From the NCBI RefSeq assembly GCF_004745635.1, contig NZ_SRLB01000018.1, positions 62,001 to 126,000 of the forward strand: a stretch of DNA of 64,000 nt, read 5' to 3'. The notes beneath the pieces were generated by a model, which was not told where the DNA came from, searched no databases, and saw nothing but the letters and a program-made list of their open reading frames with translations. Position 1 is the stretch's first letter. Each line of letters opens with the position of its first letter. Source of the stretch: Methylobacterium nonmethylotrophicum (GTDB lineage: Bacteria > Pseudomonadota > Alphaproteobacteria > Rhizobiales > Beijerinckiaceae). Shown one piece after another: positions 42,836 to 51,521 of this stretch. The position numbers and the translations under genes were made by a program.

Positions 42836-43771
42836 TCAGAACCCGTACAGCCGCGCCGGATTCGCGACCAGGATCTTGGCCTGCAAGGCCGGATACGGTG
42901 CCCACTCGGCGAACAGGTCGAGGAGCCCGGCATCGTCGGGCTTCGCGTCCGCCGGCGAGGTCGGGTGCGGCCAGTCGGTCCCCCAGACCAGGCGCTCGGG
43001 GGCGAGCGCCACGAAGGCGCGGGCGAGCCGGCTGCGGTCGGCGTAAAGGGGCGGGCCGGATTTCGACAGGATATAGGCCCCGGTGAGCTTCACCCAGGCG
43101 CCCTTCGTCTCGATCAGGTCGGCGATCACCCGGAAGGCCGGATGATCGGGACCAGCGGGCTCCGGCAGGTGGCCCATGTGGTCGAACACCACCAGGACCG
43201 GCAGCCGCCGCAGCACGTCTTGCAGCTCGACGATCTTTTCGCCCTCCGAGACGAGCTGGATGTGCCAGCCGCGATCCGCGATTTTCTGGGCGACCGGCTC
43301 CAGGTCGGCGATCGGCGCGCCGCCCGGCAGGCGCGTGCCGAAGCGGACGCCCCGAATCCCGGCGGCGTCGAGGCGGCGCAGCTCGTCGGGCGTGACGCTG
43401 GCGTCGAGCATCGCGACGCCGCGGGCTTCCGGCCCGAAGGCCTGCAGCGCCTCGACGAGGAGCCGGTTGTCGGTGCCGTAGGTCGAGGGTTGCACCACGA
43501 CGTGGCGGGAGAGCCCGAGCCGCCGCTGCAGGGCCCGGTAGTCGTCGACGCTCGCGTCCGGCGGCCGCAGGGTCGCGGCCGGCGCCGGGGGGAAGCGCGC
43601 GTCGTAGACGTGGTGGTGGCAATCGGTGGCGTTCGCCGGCACGGCGAGCGTGGGCCGCCCGGTGCCGCCGGACCAGCGCACGGCCTGCGCCGCCGCCGGA
43701 CGAGCGCCTGTGGCGAGACCCAGCCCGGCGGCCAGGAGGGCGAGGTGGCCGCGCCGCGTCATCTCGGTCAT
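42836..43771 (-). CDS. Exported amidohydrolase-2 family protein (LigI-like), copy 2
   Basis: A 311-residue paralogue of the downstream gene. The N-terminus TRRGHLALLAAGLGLATGARPAAAQ is also twin-arginine-like. Shared motifs are TDCHHHVYD, VVQPSTYGTDNRLLVEAL, VVFDHMGHLPEP, WVKLTGAYILSKSGPP and WGTDWPHPTSP. Divergence between copies in the residues around the barrel mouth suggests different substrates or successive steps. The SMP-30 gene ends 8 bases upstream, so the two are one transcript. Confidence 0.88.
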   Translation of the reverse strand: MTEMTRRGHLALLAAGLGLATGARPAAAQAVRWSGGTGRPTLAVPANATDCHHHVYDARFPPAPAATLRPPDASVDDYRALQRRLGLSRHVVVQPSTYGTDNRLLVEALQAFGPEARGVAMLDASVTPDELRRLDAAGIRGVRFGTRLPGGAPIADLEPVAQKIADRGWHIQLVSEGEKIVELQDVLRRLPVLVVFDHMGHLPEPAGPDHPAFRVIADLIETKGAWVKLTGAYILSKSGPPLYADRSRLARAFVALAPERLVWGTDWPHPTSPADAKPDDAGLLDLFAEWAPYPALQAKILVANPARLYGF

Positions 43772-43779
43772 CGTGGGCC

Positions 43780-44697
43780 TCAGGCGTGCGAGAACAGGAG
43801 CTGGCCCGGGGCCGGCATCGGCGCCGTCAGGATGCTCCCCGTGGCGGATTCGGTGATGAACAGGGTCGTTCGGTCCGGGCCGCCATACGCGACGTTGGTG
43901 GTCGAGTGGCCGGCGGGGGATGTCACCCGCAGCAGCGGCTCGGCGACCGGCGAGAGGCGCCAGATCGAGCCGAAGCCCGTATGAGCGACGATCAGGCAGC
44001 CCTCCTCGTCGAGGGCGATGCCGTCCGGCCCGCCCATCCCGCCGTGGAGCTGCGCGAACACCCCGACCTTCGAGACGAGGCCGCCCGGGTTGAGCGGGAT
44101 GCGCCAGATCTGCTGCGCCCGCGTCACCGCCACGAACAGGTTCTTCATCGCGGTGTCGACCACGATGCCGTTCGGGCTCGGCACGGTGTCGATCAGGCAG
44201 GTCAGCTCGCCGGAGGGACGCAGCCGGTAGACCCGGCCGGTCGGGTCCTGGAGGCCGGTCTGGCCCTGGTCGGTGAAGTAGAGGTCGCCGTTTTGCGCGA
44301 AGGTGAGGTCGTTGACGCCCCGGAACCCTTCCGAGCCCGCCGTTTCGAGGACCGGCGTGACCGACCCGCTCTCCGGATCGAGCCGCATGATGCCGTTCTT
44401 GTAGCAGGTGATGAGGATGCGCCCGTCGGCGTGGATCTTCAGCCCGTTCGGCCAGCCGTCATACTCGGCGACGAGGTCCCAGGCCCCGTCCGGCGTGATC
44501 CGGAAGATGCGGCCGTGCGGGATGTCGGTGACGTAGAGCCGCCCGGCCCGGTCGAAGACCGGCCCCTCGAGGAAGCTGTCGATCGCCTCGCCGCCGCGAT
44601 TGGCGTTGGCCCAGGCGGTGGGTTTGCGGACGCGGTAGCGGTCGGGCAGGCGCGTGAACACCTCGGCCGTAACGGAAGGCGGGGGAGCGAAGTACAT
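43780..44697 (-). CDS. SMP-30/gluconolactonase family protein
   Basis: A 305-residue six-bladed propeller of the SMP-30 / gluconolactonase / LRE family, Ca- or Zn-dependent lactone hydrolases. The metal Glu is in FLEGPVFDRAGRLYVTDIPHGRIF. The Asn site lies in FRGVNDLTFAQNGDLYFTDQG and the further Asn and Asp in SPNGIVVD and GGPDGIALDEEGCLIVA. There is no signal peptide, so it acts in the cytoplasm, unlike the two exported amidohydrolases downstream. Eight bases separate it from the next gene. Lactone specificity unknown. Confidence 0.9.
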   Translation of the reverse strand: MYFAPPPSVTAEVFTRLPDRYRVRKPTAWANANRGGEAIDSFLEGPVFDRAGRLYVTDIPHGRIFRITPDGAWDLVAEYDGWPNGLKIHADGRILITCYKNGIMRLDPESGSVTPVLETAGSEGFRGVNDLTFAQNGDLYFTDQGQTGLQDPTGRVYRLRPSGELTCLIDTVPSPNGIVVDTAMKNLFVAVTRAQQIWRIPLNPGGLVSKVGVFAQLHGGMGGPDGIALDEEGCLIVAHTGFGSIWRLSPVAEPLLRVTSPAGHSTTNVAYGGPDRTTLFITESATGSILTAPMPAPGQLLFSHA

Positions 44698-44763
44698 CGG
44701 GGGCCTCGAAGAGTTTTTTGCAGACGATGCTGAGCGCCTGACGACCTGATTGACGACCGCGGC

Positions 44764-44880
44764 GTCATGCTGGGGCCGCGCAGCGGAGACCGTGATTCAG
44801 AAGCGCAAGACGTCCATAATAAAGCGGAACGCGCTCCACCCGCCCTGCACCATCTGTCATTCCAGGTCCCGGGCTCCGCT
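44764..44880. repeat. Degraded CATTCCGGG-family inverted pair
   Basis: CATGCTGGGGCCGCGCAGCG (44764-44783) and the arm CATTCCAGGTCCCGGGCTCC (44858-44877) resemble opposite halves of the intact repeats at 37249 and 47329, with several mismatches. It is interpreted as an old copy. Confidence 0.5.
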
Positions 44881-44960
44881 TTAGCAGCACCCGATGATCC
44901 TGTGGGATCGTGTTTGAGCGGGTTGATCTGCCGAAAAAAGCTGAAGGCGAGCATGAAATA

Positions 44961-45111
44961 TCCTACCCCTCACCTCATCCTGAGGTGCGACCACAGGGAG
45001 CCTCGAAGGAGGGCTCCAGAAGCCGCTGCGATCCCTGGAGCCCTCCTTCGAGGCTCCTTTCACTCGCGATCTTCGATCGCCGGCACCTCAGGATGCGGTG
45101 AGAGGGTAGGA
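44961..45111. repeat. Large inverted repeat, CCTCATCCTGAGGTG family, copy 2
   Basis: TCCTACCCCTCACCTCATCC (44961-44980) onward is inverted at about 45084-45111 (GCACCTCAGGATGCGGTGAG... GGGTAGGA). Inner arms TCGAAGGAGGGCTCCAG and CTGGAGCCCTCCTTCGA also pair. An extra 30 bases near 45060-45083 break the right side. It shares arms and core with copy 1 at 37336-37446. Confidence 0.85.
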
Positions 45112-45199
45112 CAATTCCACTCGTCTCAAATCTTGAAAAGAAAATCCCGCTCGAACAGGCTCTGAGGCGGAAGCGCGAGTGTGGATTATCTTTGGTCTG

Positions 45200-46519
45200 C
45201 TAGGCCGGCGCCGCCTCGGCCCGGACCGACCGGGCATGGGCGCGGCTGATCATCAGCACGCTCACCGCCGCCGCCGCGTCGAGGGCGGCCACCGGCAGCA
45301 GGCCGAGGGCGAAGCTGCCGGTGGCCTCCTTCACGAGGCCGACGACGTTCACCATCAGGCCGCCGCCGATCAGGTTGGCGATGGCGTTGATGCCGGCGAG
45401 CCCCGCCGCGAGCGTGCCGGCCGAGAGCCAGCCCGACGACAGGGCCCAGAACGGCCCCTTGAAGGCGTAGGCGCCGACGAGCGCGCAGGACACCGCCGCG
45501 ATCGTCGGCACGATGCCGCCGGCGAGGTTGAGGTAGGCGAGGCCGAAGCCCGCGAGCAGCAGCGGGATCGCGGTGTGCCAGGTGCGCTCGGCCTGGCGGT
45601 CGGAGTGGCGGCCCCACAGGATCATCAGCACCGTGGCGATGCCGTACGGCACCGAGTTGACGAAGCCGGTCTGCAGGTTGGTGAGCCCGAACGACTTGAT
45701 GATCTGCGGCTGCCACACCGACAGGGTGCTGCCGGTGGCGGACGCCCCGGCGCAGACGAGCGCCATGGTGAGGAAGTACCGGTTGCGGGCGAGCCCCCAC
45801 AGGGAGATGTGGCCGACCGGCGTCTTGCCGGCCGCCTCCGCGGCGAGGCGCGCGACCAGCCACTCGCGCTGCGCGGGCGCGAGCCAGGTCGCGTCCTTCG
45901 GCTTGTCGGTCAGCACGAACAGGCAGGCGAAGCCGAGGAGCACGGTCGGCAGGCCCTCGAGCACGAACAGCCACTGCCAGCCCTTGAGCCCGAGGATGCC
46001 GTTGAGCTCGAGGAGCGAGACCGAGAGCGGCGAGCCCAGGAAGGTCGCGAGCGGGATCGAGACCGTGAAGGTGGCGAGCACCCGGGCCCGGTACCGGCTC
46101 GGCAGCCAGTAGGTCAGGTACAGGATCGCGCCCGGGAAGAACCCGGCCTCGGCCGCTCCCAGCACGAAGCGCATCGCGTAGAGCGAGTACGGCCCGGTCA
46201 CGAGGGCCATCGCCATCGTGATCAGCCCCCAGGTGATCATGATCCGGGCGATCCAGCGGCGCGCCCCGACGCGCTGCAGCGCCAGGTTGCTCGGCACCTC
46301 GACCAGGAAGTAGGAGACGAAGAACAGGCTCGCGGCGAAGCCGAACATCGCCGGCGTCAGCCCGAGATCGTGGTTCATCTGCAGGGCCGCGAAGCCCACA
46401 TTCACCCGGTCGAGCAGGGCGAAGAAGTAGCAGACCATCAGGAACGGCACGAGCCGGAGGATCACCCGGCGCATGGTGGTGGTCTCGAGGGTCTGCGGTG
46501 TGTCTCCGGTGGCGCTCAC
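45200..46519 (-). CDS. MFS transporter, anion:cation symporter (ACS) family
   Basis: A 439-residue 12-helix permease of the ACS/phthalate-permease group, which imports organic anions with protons. The hallmark DRVNVGFAALQMNHDLGLTPAMFG is in helix 1-2, with RARVLATFTVSIPLATFLGSPLS and GRHSDRQAERTWH in the central loops. The start is GTG. It lies 35 bases after the RraA gene on the same strand. It resembles the other MFS at the head of the cluster (51522-52856). Likely substrate: a hydroxy or aromatic carboxylate. Confidence 0.92.
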   Translation of the reverse strand: MSATGDTPQTLETTTMRRVILRLVPFLMVCYFFALLDRVNVGFAALQMNHDLGLTPAMFGFAASLFFVSYFLVEVPSNLALQRVGARRWIARIMITWGLITMAMALVTGPYSLYAMRFVLGAAEAGFFPGAILYLTYWLPSRYRARVLATFTVSIPLATFLGSPLSVSLLELNGILGLKGWQWLFVLEGLPTVLLGFACLFVLTDKPKDATWLAPAQREWLVARLAAEAAGKTPVGHISLWGLARNRYFLTMALVCAGASATGSTLSVWQPQIIKSFGLTNLQTGFVNSVPYGIATVLMILWGRHSDRQAERTWHTAIPLLLAGFGLAYLNLAGGIVPTIAAVSCALVGAYAFKGPFWALSSGWLSAGTLAAGLAGINAIANLIGGGLMVNVVGLVKEATGSFALGLLPVAALDAAAAVSVLMISRAHARSVRAEAAPA

Positions 46520-46554
46520 GTCCTGTCCTCCCGTCTCTCGTTAGGGTGTCACGG

Positions 46555-47229
46555 TCACAGGCCTTCGCAGCCGGCCTTCTCGAGGGCGCGCTCGACCCAC
46601 GAGCGATCGACGGTGCGCGCCCTGATCGCCGCCATGGTCTTGGCCTCGCCCTGCTGCTTGGCGTTCGCGCTGGCGTAGACCGCCTCGACATGGTCGAAGG
46701 GCACGCAGACGATGCCGTCGTCGTCGCCGACGACGAGGTCGCCCGGCGCGATCACCATCCCGTCGAGGGCGACCGGCACGTTCACCTCGCCGGGCCCGTC
46801 CTTGTAGGGACCGCGATGGGTGATGCCGGCGGCGTAGACCGGCAGCGTGTTGGCGCGGATCCAGCCGGAATCGCGCATGGCGCCGTTCACGATCACCCCG
46901 GCGACGCCGATCTCCTGGGCATGGGCCAGCATCAATTCGCCCATCAGCGCGTTCGAGAGGTCGCCCCCCGCATCGACGACGATGACGTCGCCGGGCTTGG
47001 CGCGGTTGAGGGCGGCATGGATCATCAGGTTGTCGCCCGGCCGCGTCTTCACGGTGAGCGCGACGCCGCAGAGGACGCCGCCGGCATGGAGCGGGCGCAG
47101 GCGCGGCCCGCCATGGACCATCCGGCCCATCGAATCGCTGATGTTGGCGACCGCGATCGCCTTGAACTTCTCGACCGTGGCGGCGTCGACCGTACGGGTG
47201 CGGGGATGGATCTTGAAGCCGATCGGCAT
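46555..47229 (-). CDS. RraA family oxo-acid aldolase-like protein
   Basis: A 224-residue RraA/HMG-CHA aldolase family protein. The metal/pyruvate signature G-x20-R-D is present (GELMLAHAQEIGVAGVIVNGAMRD), with PGDVIVVDAGGD and ISDSMGRMVHGGPRLRPLHAG. That favours enzymatic function (retro-aldol or decarboxylation of 4-hydroxy-2-oxo acids) over the RNase E inhibitor RraA. ATG MPIGFKIHP. It sits between a dehydrogenase gene (280 bases upstream) and an MFS gene (35 bases downstream), consistent with catabolism ending in pyruvate. Confidence 0.9.
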   Translation of the reverse strand: MPIGFKIHPRTRTVDAATVEKFKAIAVANISDSMGRMVHGGPRLRPLHAGGVLCGVALTVKTRPGDNLMIHAALNRAKPGDVIVVDAGGDLSNALMGELMLAHAQEIGVAGVIVNGAMRDSGWIRANTLPVYAAGITHRGPYKDGPGEVNVPVALDGMVIAPGDLVVGDDDGIVCVPFDHVEAVYASANAKQQGEAKTMAAIRARTVDRSWVERALEKAGCEGL

Positions 47230-47328
47230 GGTGGGATCTTCCGAAGATGAGAGGGATCGAGTGACGATCGAGGCTTGCATTCTCGCAGATGAGGGTCTCG
47301 CCGCCGCGATCTCGGAAATACGCTACGT

Positions 47329-47462
47329 CATCCCGGGACCGCGTAGCGGAACCCGCGATCCATGACTGCCGACAGTGCAGAACGAAGCGTAATGCCGGCT
47401 GTTTTTATTTGATAACGTCAGCGCTCATGGATCCCGGGTTCCGTTGCGCGGCCCCGGGATGG
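47329..47462. repeat. Inverted repeat, CATCCCGGG family
   Basis: Arm 47329-47365 is inverted with few mismatches at 47425-47462. Both carry the CCGGGnCCGCGnAnCGGAACCC core and a shared GATCCATGA end. The spacer (about 60 bases) is AT-richer and contains a T-run (GTTTTTATTT, 47401-47410). It interrupts the catabolic cluster between the DUF1932 dehydrogenase and RraA genes and may attenuate the transcript. Confidence 0.8.
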
Positions 47463-47509
47463 CCAGGAGGGTATCAAGCTCGTCCAGGAATTCGGACGAA
47501 GCTTGAGGT

Positions 47510-48418
47510 TTACTTTCCCGCCTTGAGCCCGGCCTTCAGCTCCATCGCGTCCAGCGCCTCCTGGTAGGTGGCGGGCACGACGCCCTTGAAGTGGTCCTTC
47601 AGGCCGAGGCTCTCCTTCCAGCGCAGGCGCTGGGCGATGGCGCGGGCCATGATCGGCTCGACGCCGGAATCCGCCACGGCATCGGCCGACATCTCGAGTT
47701 CCTCCGCCCGGCGCTTGGCGTGGATGACGCCCGAGGGGGTGAGGCTCTGCACCGTGTCCATCCAGGGCCGGGCCAGGGTCTTTGAGGCGGAGGCCAGCAC
47801 GATCTCGTCGATGCCGTACTGGCGGGCGGCGAGCAGCATCTCGTCGTGCAGGGCCTCGATGCCCTTGATCAGGACCGAGCGCAGGATCTTGATGCCTGAC
47901 GCCGTGCCGAGCGCCGGACCCATGAAGGCGATCTGCATGCCCCAGGGCACCAGGAGGTCGCACACCCGCTCGCCGGCGGGGCCGCTCGACAGCATGCGCA
48001 TGGAATAGCCGTGCAGCGGCGTGCCCTCGATCGCGCCGTCGCCGAGGAGGGCGCCGGTCGCCTCGAGCTTGGCGGCGACGCCCTGCTTCACCTTGGGGGT
48101 GGCGGAGGCGAAGTCGAGGAAGGTGTGGCGGCCGGAGAGCACCGGCGCGAAGGCCTCGGCGCTCTCGAGGGAGGCGGCGCCGGGCGTGACGCTGACGATC
48201 AGGTCTGCCGTCTCGGCGAGCTCGGCGTTCGAGCGCACCAGGGTGACGCCCGCCTGCCGCGCCCGGCCCTGGATCAGGTCGGCATACGGCCCGTCGAAGG
48301 CGTACTTGTCGTAGCAGGCGATCCGCTCGAGCCCGGCACCGCGCAGGCCCGCGCCGAGGGTGCTGCCGATCTCGCCGTAGCCGACGAGGCCGAGCCGGAA
48401 TTGCGTGCGATCCGCCAT
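47510..48418 (-). CDS. NAD(P)-dependent dehydrogenase, 6PGDH-like with DUF1932
   Basis: A 302-residue dehydrogenase: N-terminal Rossmann domain (RLGLVGYGEIGSTLGAGL; LIVSVTPGAAS) of the beta-hydroxyacid type and a C-terminal DUF1932 helical domain (ASGIKILRSVLIKGIEALHDEMLLAARQYG). The catalytic Lys is expected in GIKILRSVLIKG. ATG MADRTQFRLG. It follows the YdiJ-like gene by 15 bases. Such enzymes oxidise hydroxy acids; the substrate here is probably the imported anion or a derivative of it. Confidence 0.9.
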   Translation of the reverse strand: MADRTQFRLGLVGYGEIGSTLGAGLRGAGLERIACYDKYAFDGPYADLIQGRARQAGVTLVRSNAELAETADLIVSVTPGAASLESAEAFAPVLSGRHTFLDFASATPKVKQGVAAKLEATGALLGDGAIEGTPLHGYSMRMLSSGPAGERVCDLLVPWGMQIAFMGPALGTASGIKILRSVLIKGIEALHDEMLLAARQYGIDEIVLASASKTLARPWMDTVQSLTPSGVIHAKRRAEELEMSADAVADSGVEPIMARAIAQRLRWKESLGLKDHFKGVVPATYQEALDAMELKAGLKAGK

Positions 48419-48433
48419 GCTGTGCTCCTGGTG

Positions 48434-51400
48434 TCAGATGGGTTGGGGTCGGGGCGCCGCCGCTTCCGTGCGGGGCGCGGGGGTTTTCGTCGTCGCGAGA
48501 TGGTCGCGCAGGATCTCGACCGGGTGCGGCAGCCGCACGCCGTCGACGAGCTTGACTTGCGAGCGGCAGGAATAGCCGTCGGCGAGGAGCCGGCCGTCCC
48601 TGCCTTTCCCGGCCACATGCGGGGCCCAGCTCAGGGCGTAGATCCGCTCGGAGGTCGCCCGGTTCTCGGCCTCGTGGCCGTAGGTGCCGGCCATGCCGCA
48701 GCAGCCGGAGGGCAGCACCGCGAGGCGCAGGCCGAAGGAGGCGAAGACCGTCGACCACGCCGCCACGGACGGCTGCGCGGTCGCGCGCTCGGTGCAGTGC
48801 GGCAGGAGCCAGTAGGGCTCGGCCTCCGGCTTCGCCGCGCCGTCGAGGCGGGAGGCGAGCCATTCCTGGACCAGCTGGACCCGCGGCAGGTCGCGCCACG
48901 GGAGGGCCTGGGCGTATTCCGACCGGTAGGTCAGGGTCATCGACGGGTCGACGCCGATCAGCGCCACGCCGGTGGCGGCGAGCCGGCCGAGATCCTCGGC
49001 ATTCGCCGCCGCGATCCGCTCGAACGTCCCGAGGAAGCCGTGAACGTGCAGCGGCTTGCCGTTGGGGCGGTAGGGCGCGAGCCAGGGCCGGATCCCGAGC
49101 CCGATCAGCAGGTCGAGGAGGGCCAAGAGGACCGGCGTGTCGTAATGGCTGGTGAAGGCGTCCTGCACCACCACGACGCTCGCCAGGCGCTCGGGCGTCG
49201 GCAGCGCCGCGAGCGCGGCGGGATCGGCGATCGCCACGCCCCGGCGCGCGATCTCGCGCCCGAGGTCGAGGCCGGACAGGCGCGGCGCGTGGACGAGCCC
49301 GACCGCTCGCGCCAGGCCGAGCCCGGTGGCGGCGTTGACGAGGCGCGGCGCCCTGGCGAGCCAGGGGGCCAGCACCTCGAGCGCGGCGATGGCGTGGTGG
49401 CGCAGGGGCCGCAGGTAGCGGCCGTGGTAGAGTTCGAGGAACTTCGCCCGGAAGGTCGGCACGTCGACCTTGATCGGGCACAGGCCCGTGCAGGACTTGC
49501 AGGCGAGGCAGCCCGCCATCGCCTCGTGCACCTCGTGGGAGAAGTCCTCCCGCCACCGCAGGGTCGCGACGAGGCGGGCCGGGAACGCGCGCCAGCCCGG
49601 CCACGACTGCAAGCCGTGCGCCTCCGCGACGGGATCGTGGCCTTGCGCCGCGAGGCGGCGCAGCCACTCGCGCATCAGCTGGGCGCGGCCCTTGGGCGAG
49701 TGCCGGCGCTCGCGGGTGCCCTTCCAGGACGGGCACATCGCCTCGTCCGGGTCCCAGGAATAGCAGGCGCCGTTGCCGTTGCAGTGCAGGGCCTCGTCGT
49801 AGGCCGCCCGCACCGCGGCGGGGATCGCGCGGTCGCGCCCGCCCTTGGTCGGCACGCCGTCCACCGTGAGGAGCGCGCTCCCGGCAGGGGCCGCGATCTT
49901 GCCCGGGTTGAACTGGTTTCCCGGGTCGAAGGCGGCCTTCACCGCCTGGAGCGCCGGGTAGAGCGGGCCGAAGAACCGGGGCGAGAATTCGGAGCGCACG
50001 CCCTTGCCGTGCTCGCCCCACAGGAGCCCGCCATAGGCCTGCGTCAGCGCCACCACCTCCTCGGTGACCTCACGGACCAAGACCTCGGCGCCGGGCGCCT
50101 TCATGTCGATCGCCGGACGCACGTGCAGCACGCCGGCATCGACGTGGCCGAACATGCCGTAATCGAGGCCGCGCCGGTCGAGGGCGGAGCGGAACTCGGC
50201 GATGAAGTCGGCCAGCCGCTCCGGCGGGACGGCGGTGTCCTCCACGAAGGCGATCGGGCGTGCCTCGCCCTTCTGGTTGCCGAGCAGGCCCACCGCCTTC
50301 TTGCGCATGGTCCAGATCCGGCCGATCGCGGCCTCGTCGCGCGCGACCGTGTAGCCGCGCCGCCCGGCGACCGGCCCCGCCTCGTCGAGGGTCGTCGTCA
50401 GGCGGGCGAGGGCCGTCGCGACCTCGGCCTCGCTGGCGCCGACGAACTCGATGAGGTTGACGCCGCGCGCCCGCTCGCCGCCGTCGTCGGGGAAGAACGC
50501 CGCGACGCCGTCCCAGATCGGGTCGTTCTGGGCGAGGGCCAGCACCTTGGAATCGACGGTCTCGATCGAGGCCGCCCCGAACCGCACCAGGGCCTGCGCG
50601 TCGCGGAGCGCCGCGTCGAAGCTCGCGTAGCGCAGGTTGACGAGGGCCGCGTGGCTCGGCAGCGGCAGGACGTTCAGCGTCGCCTCGGCCAGGAATCCGA
50701 GCGTGCCTTCCGAGCCGCACAGGACCGCGTTGAGGTCGAAGCGCCCGTCCGCCCGGCGCAGATGGGCGAGGTCGTAGCCGGTGAGGCAGCGGTTGAGCGG
50801 CGGAAAGCGCTCGGCGATCAGGTCCGCATTCTCGCGCTGCACGTCGTCGAGGGCGCGGTGGATCGCGCCGGCCCGGTCGGGCCGGGCCTTCGCCTGCGCC
50901 AGCCCGGCCTCGTCGAGGGGCTCGGAGCGCCAGACCGTGCCGTCGGAGAGGATCGTGGTGAGCGACAGCACGTGGTCGCGGGTCTTGCCGTAGAGGCAGG
51001 AGCCCTGGCCGCAGGCGTCGGTGGAGATCATGCCGCCGATCGTGGCGCGGTTCGAGGTCGAGAGCTCGGGGGCGAAGAACAGCCCGTGGGGCTTCAACGC
51101 CGCGTTGAGCTGGTCCTTCACCACCCCGGCCTCGACCCGCGCGGTGCGGGTCTCCGGGTCGATCGCCAGGATGCGGTTCATGTGCCGCGACAGGTCGACC
51201 ACCAGCCCGTCGGTGAGCGACTGCCCGTTGGTCCCGGTGCCGCCGCCCCGGGGCGCGATTTTGACGTCGGCGAAGCGCTCCTCGGCCAGGAGCCTGGCGA
51301 TGCGCACGAGGTCGTCGAGGCCGCGCGGGAAGGCCACCGCCCGCGGGGCGACCTGGTAGATCGAGTTGTCGGTCGCCAGCACCGTCCGGTCGGCCGACCC

Positions 51401-51499
51401 GAGCGACAGGTCGCCGGAGAAGCCCCGCGCCCGCAGCTCGGCGCAGAAGACCGCGTAGAGCGACGTCGTCTCGGGCACGAGGGGAAGGCACGGGATCAT
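48434..51499 (-). CDS. FAD/Fe-S dehydrogenase, YdiJ-like (D-2-hydroxyacid type)
   Basis: A 1021-residue flavoprotein with the E. coli YdiJ layout. The FAD-binding PCMH part (KIAPRGGGTGTNGQSLTDGLVVDLSRHMNRIL) starts near residue 80, followed by the C-terminal lobe (FSPRFFGPLYPALQAVKAAFDPGNQFNPGKI). Then a ferredoxin-like part with CLACKSCTGLCP and CYSWDPDEAMCPS, and a CCG-type domain ending SGCCGMAGTYGHEAENRA. YdiJ is proposed to oxidise D-2-hydroxyglutarate; similar enzymes use D-lactate. It lies 22 bases after the MFS gene and 15 before the DUF1932 dehydrogenase. It likely passes electrons to quinone. Confidence 0.92.
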   Translation of the reverse strand: MIPCLPLVPETTSLYAVFCAELRARGFSGDLSLGSADRTVLATDNSIYQVAPRAVAFPRGLDDLVRIARLLAEERFADVKIAPRGGGTGTNGQSLTDGLVVDLSRHMNRILAIDPETRTARVEAGVVKDQLNAALKPHGLFFAPELSTSNRATIGGMISTDACGQGSCLYGKTRDHVLSLTTILSDGTVWRSEPLDEAGLAQAKARPDRAGAIHRALDDVQRENADLIAERFPPLNRCLTGYDLAHLRRADGRFDLNAVLCGSEGTLGFLAEATLNVLPLPSHAALVNLRYASFDAALRDAQALVRFGAASIETVDSKVLALAQNDPIWDGVAAFFPDDGGERARGVNLIEFVGASEAEVATALARLTTTLDEAGPVAGRRGYTVARDEAAIGRIWTMRKKAVGLLGNQKGEARPIAFVEDTAVPPERLADFIAEFRSALDRRGLDYGMFGHVDAGVLHVRPAIDMKAPGAEVLVREVTEEVVALTQAYGGLLWGEHGKGVRSEFSPRFFGPLYPALQAVKAAFDPGNQFNPGKIAAPAGSALLTVDGVPTKGGRDRAIPAAVRAAYDEALHCNGNGACYSWDPDEAMCPSWKGTRERRHSPKGRAQLMREWLRRLAAQGHDPVAEAHGLQSWPGWRAFPARLVATLRWREDFSHEVHEAMAGCLACKSCTGLCPIKVDVPTFRAKFLELYHGRYLRPLRHHAIAALEVLAPWLARAPRLVNAATGLGLARAVGLVHAPRLSGLDLGREIARRGVAIADPAALAALPTPERLASVVVVQDAFTSHYDTPVLLALLDLLIGLGIRPWLAPYRPNGKPLHVHGFLGTFERIAAANAEDLGRLAATGVALIGVDPSMTLTYRSEYAQALPWRDLPRVQLVQEWLASRLDGAAKPEAEPYWLLPHCTERATAQPSVAAWSTVFASFGLRLAVLPSGCCGMAGTYGHEAENRATSERIYALSWAPHVAGKGRDGRLLADGYSCRSQVKLVDGVRLPHPVEILRDHLATTKTPAPRTEAAAPRPQPI

Positions 51500-51521
51500 G
51501 GCAGCGTAAACCTTGGCGGGA

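Larger units (their letters stand above)
44698..45199. other. Intergenic region, 502 bases, with repeats
   Basis: It splits the leftward catabolic cluster between the MFS gene and the SMP-30 gene. It contains degraded CATTCCGGG-family arms (44764-44789 and 44858-44880) and copy 2 of the large inverted repeat (44961-45111). A separate promoter for the SMP-30/amidohydrolase unit probably lies near 44700-44760. No coding signal is seen. Confidence 0.55.

Noticed and set aside
46555..47229. RNase E inhibitor RraA
   Set aside because: The Gx20RD aldolase signature and the catabolic context favour the enzyme branch of the family.
37336..47462. CRISPR array or insertion sequences among the repeats
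   Set aside because: Copies are few, large, self-complementary and widely spaced, with no regular spacers, no cas genes and no transposase frame.
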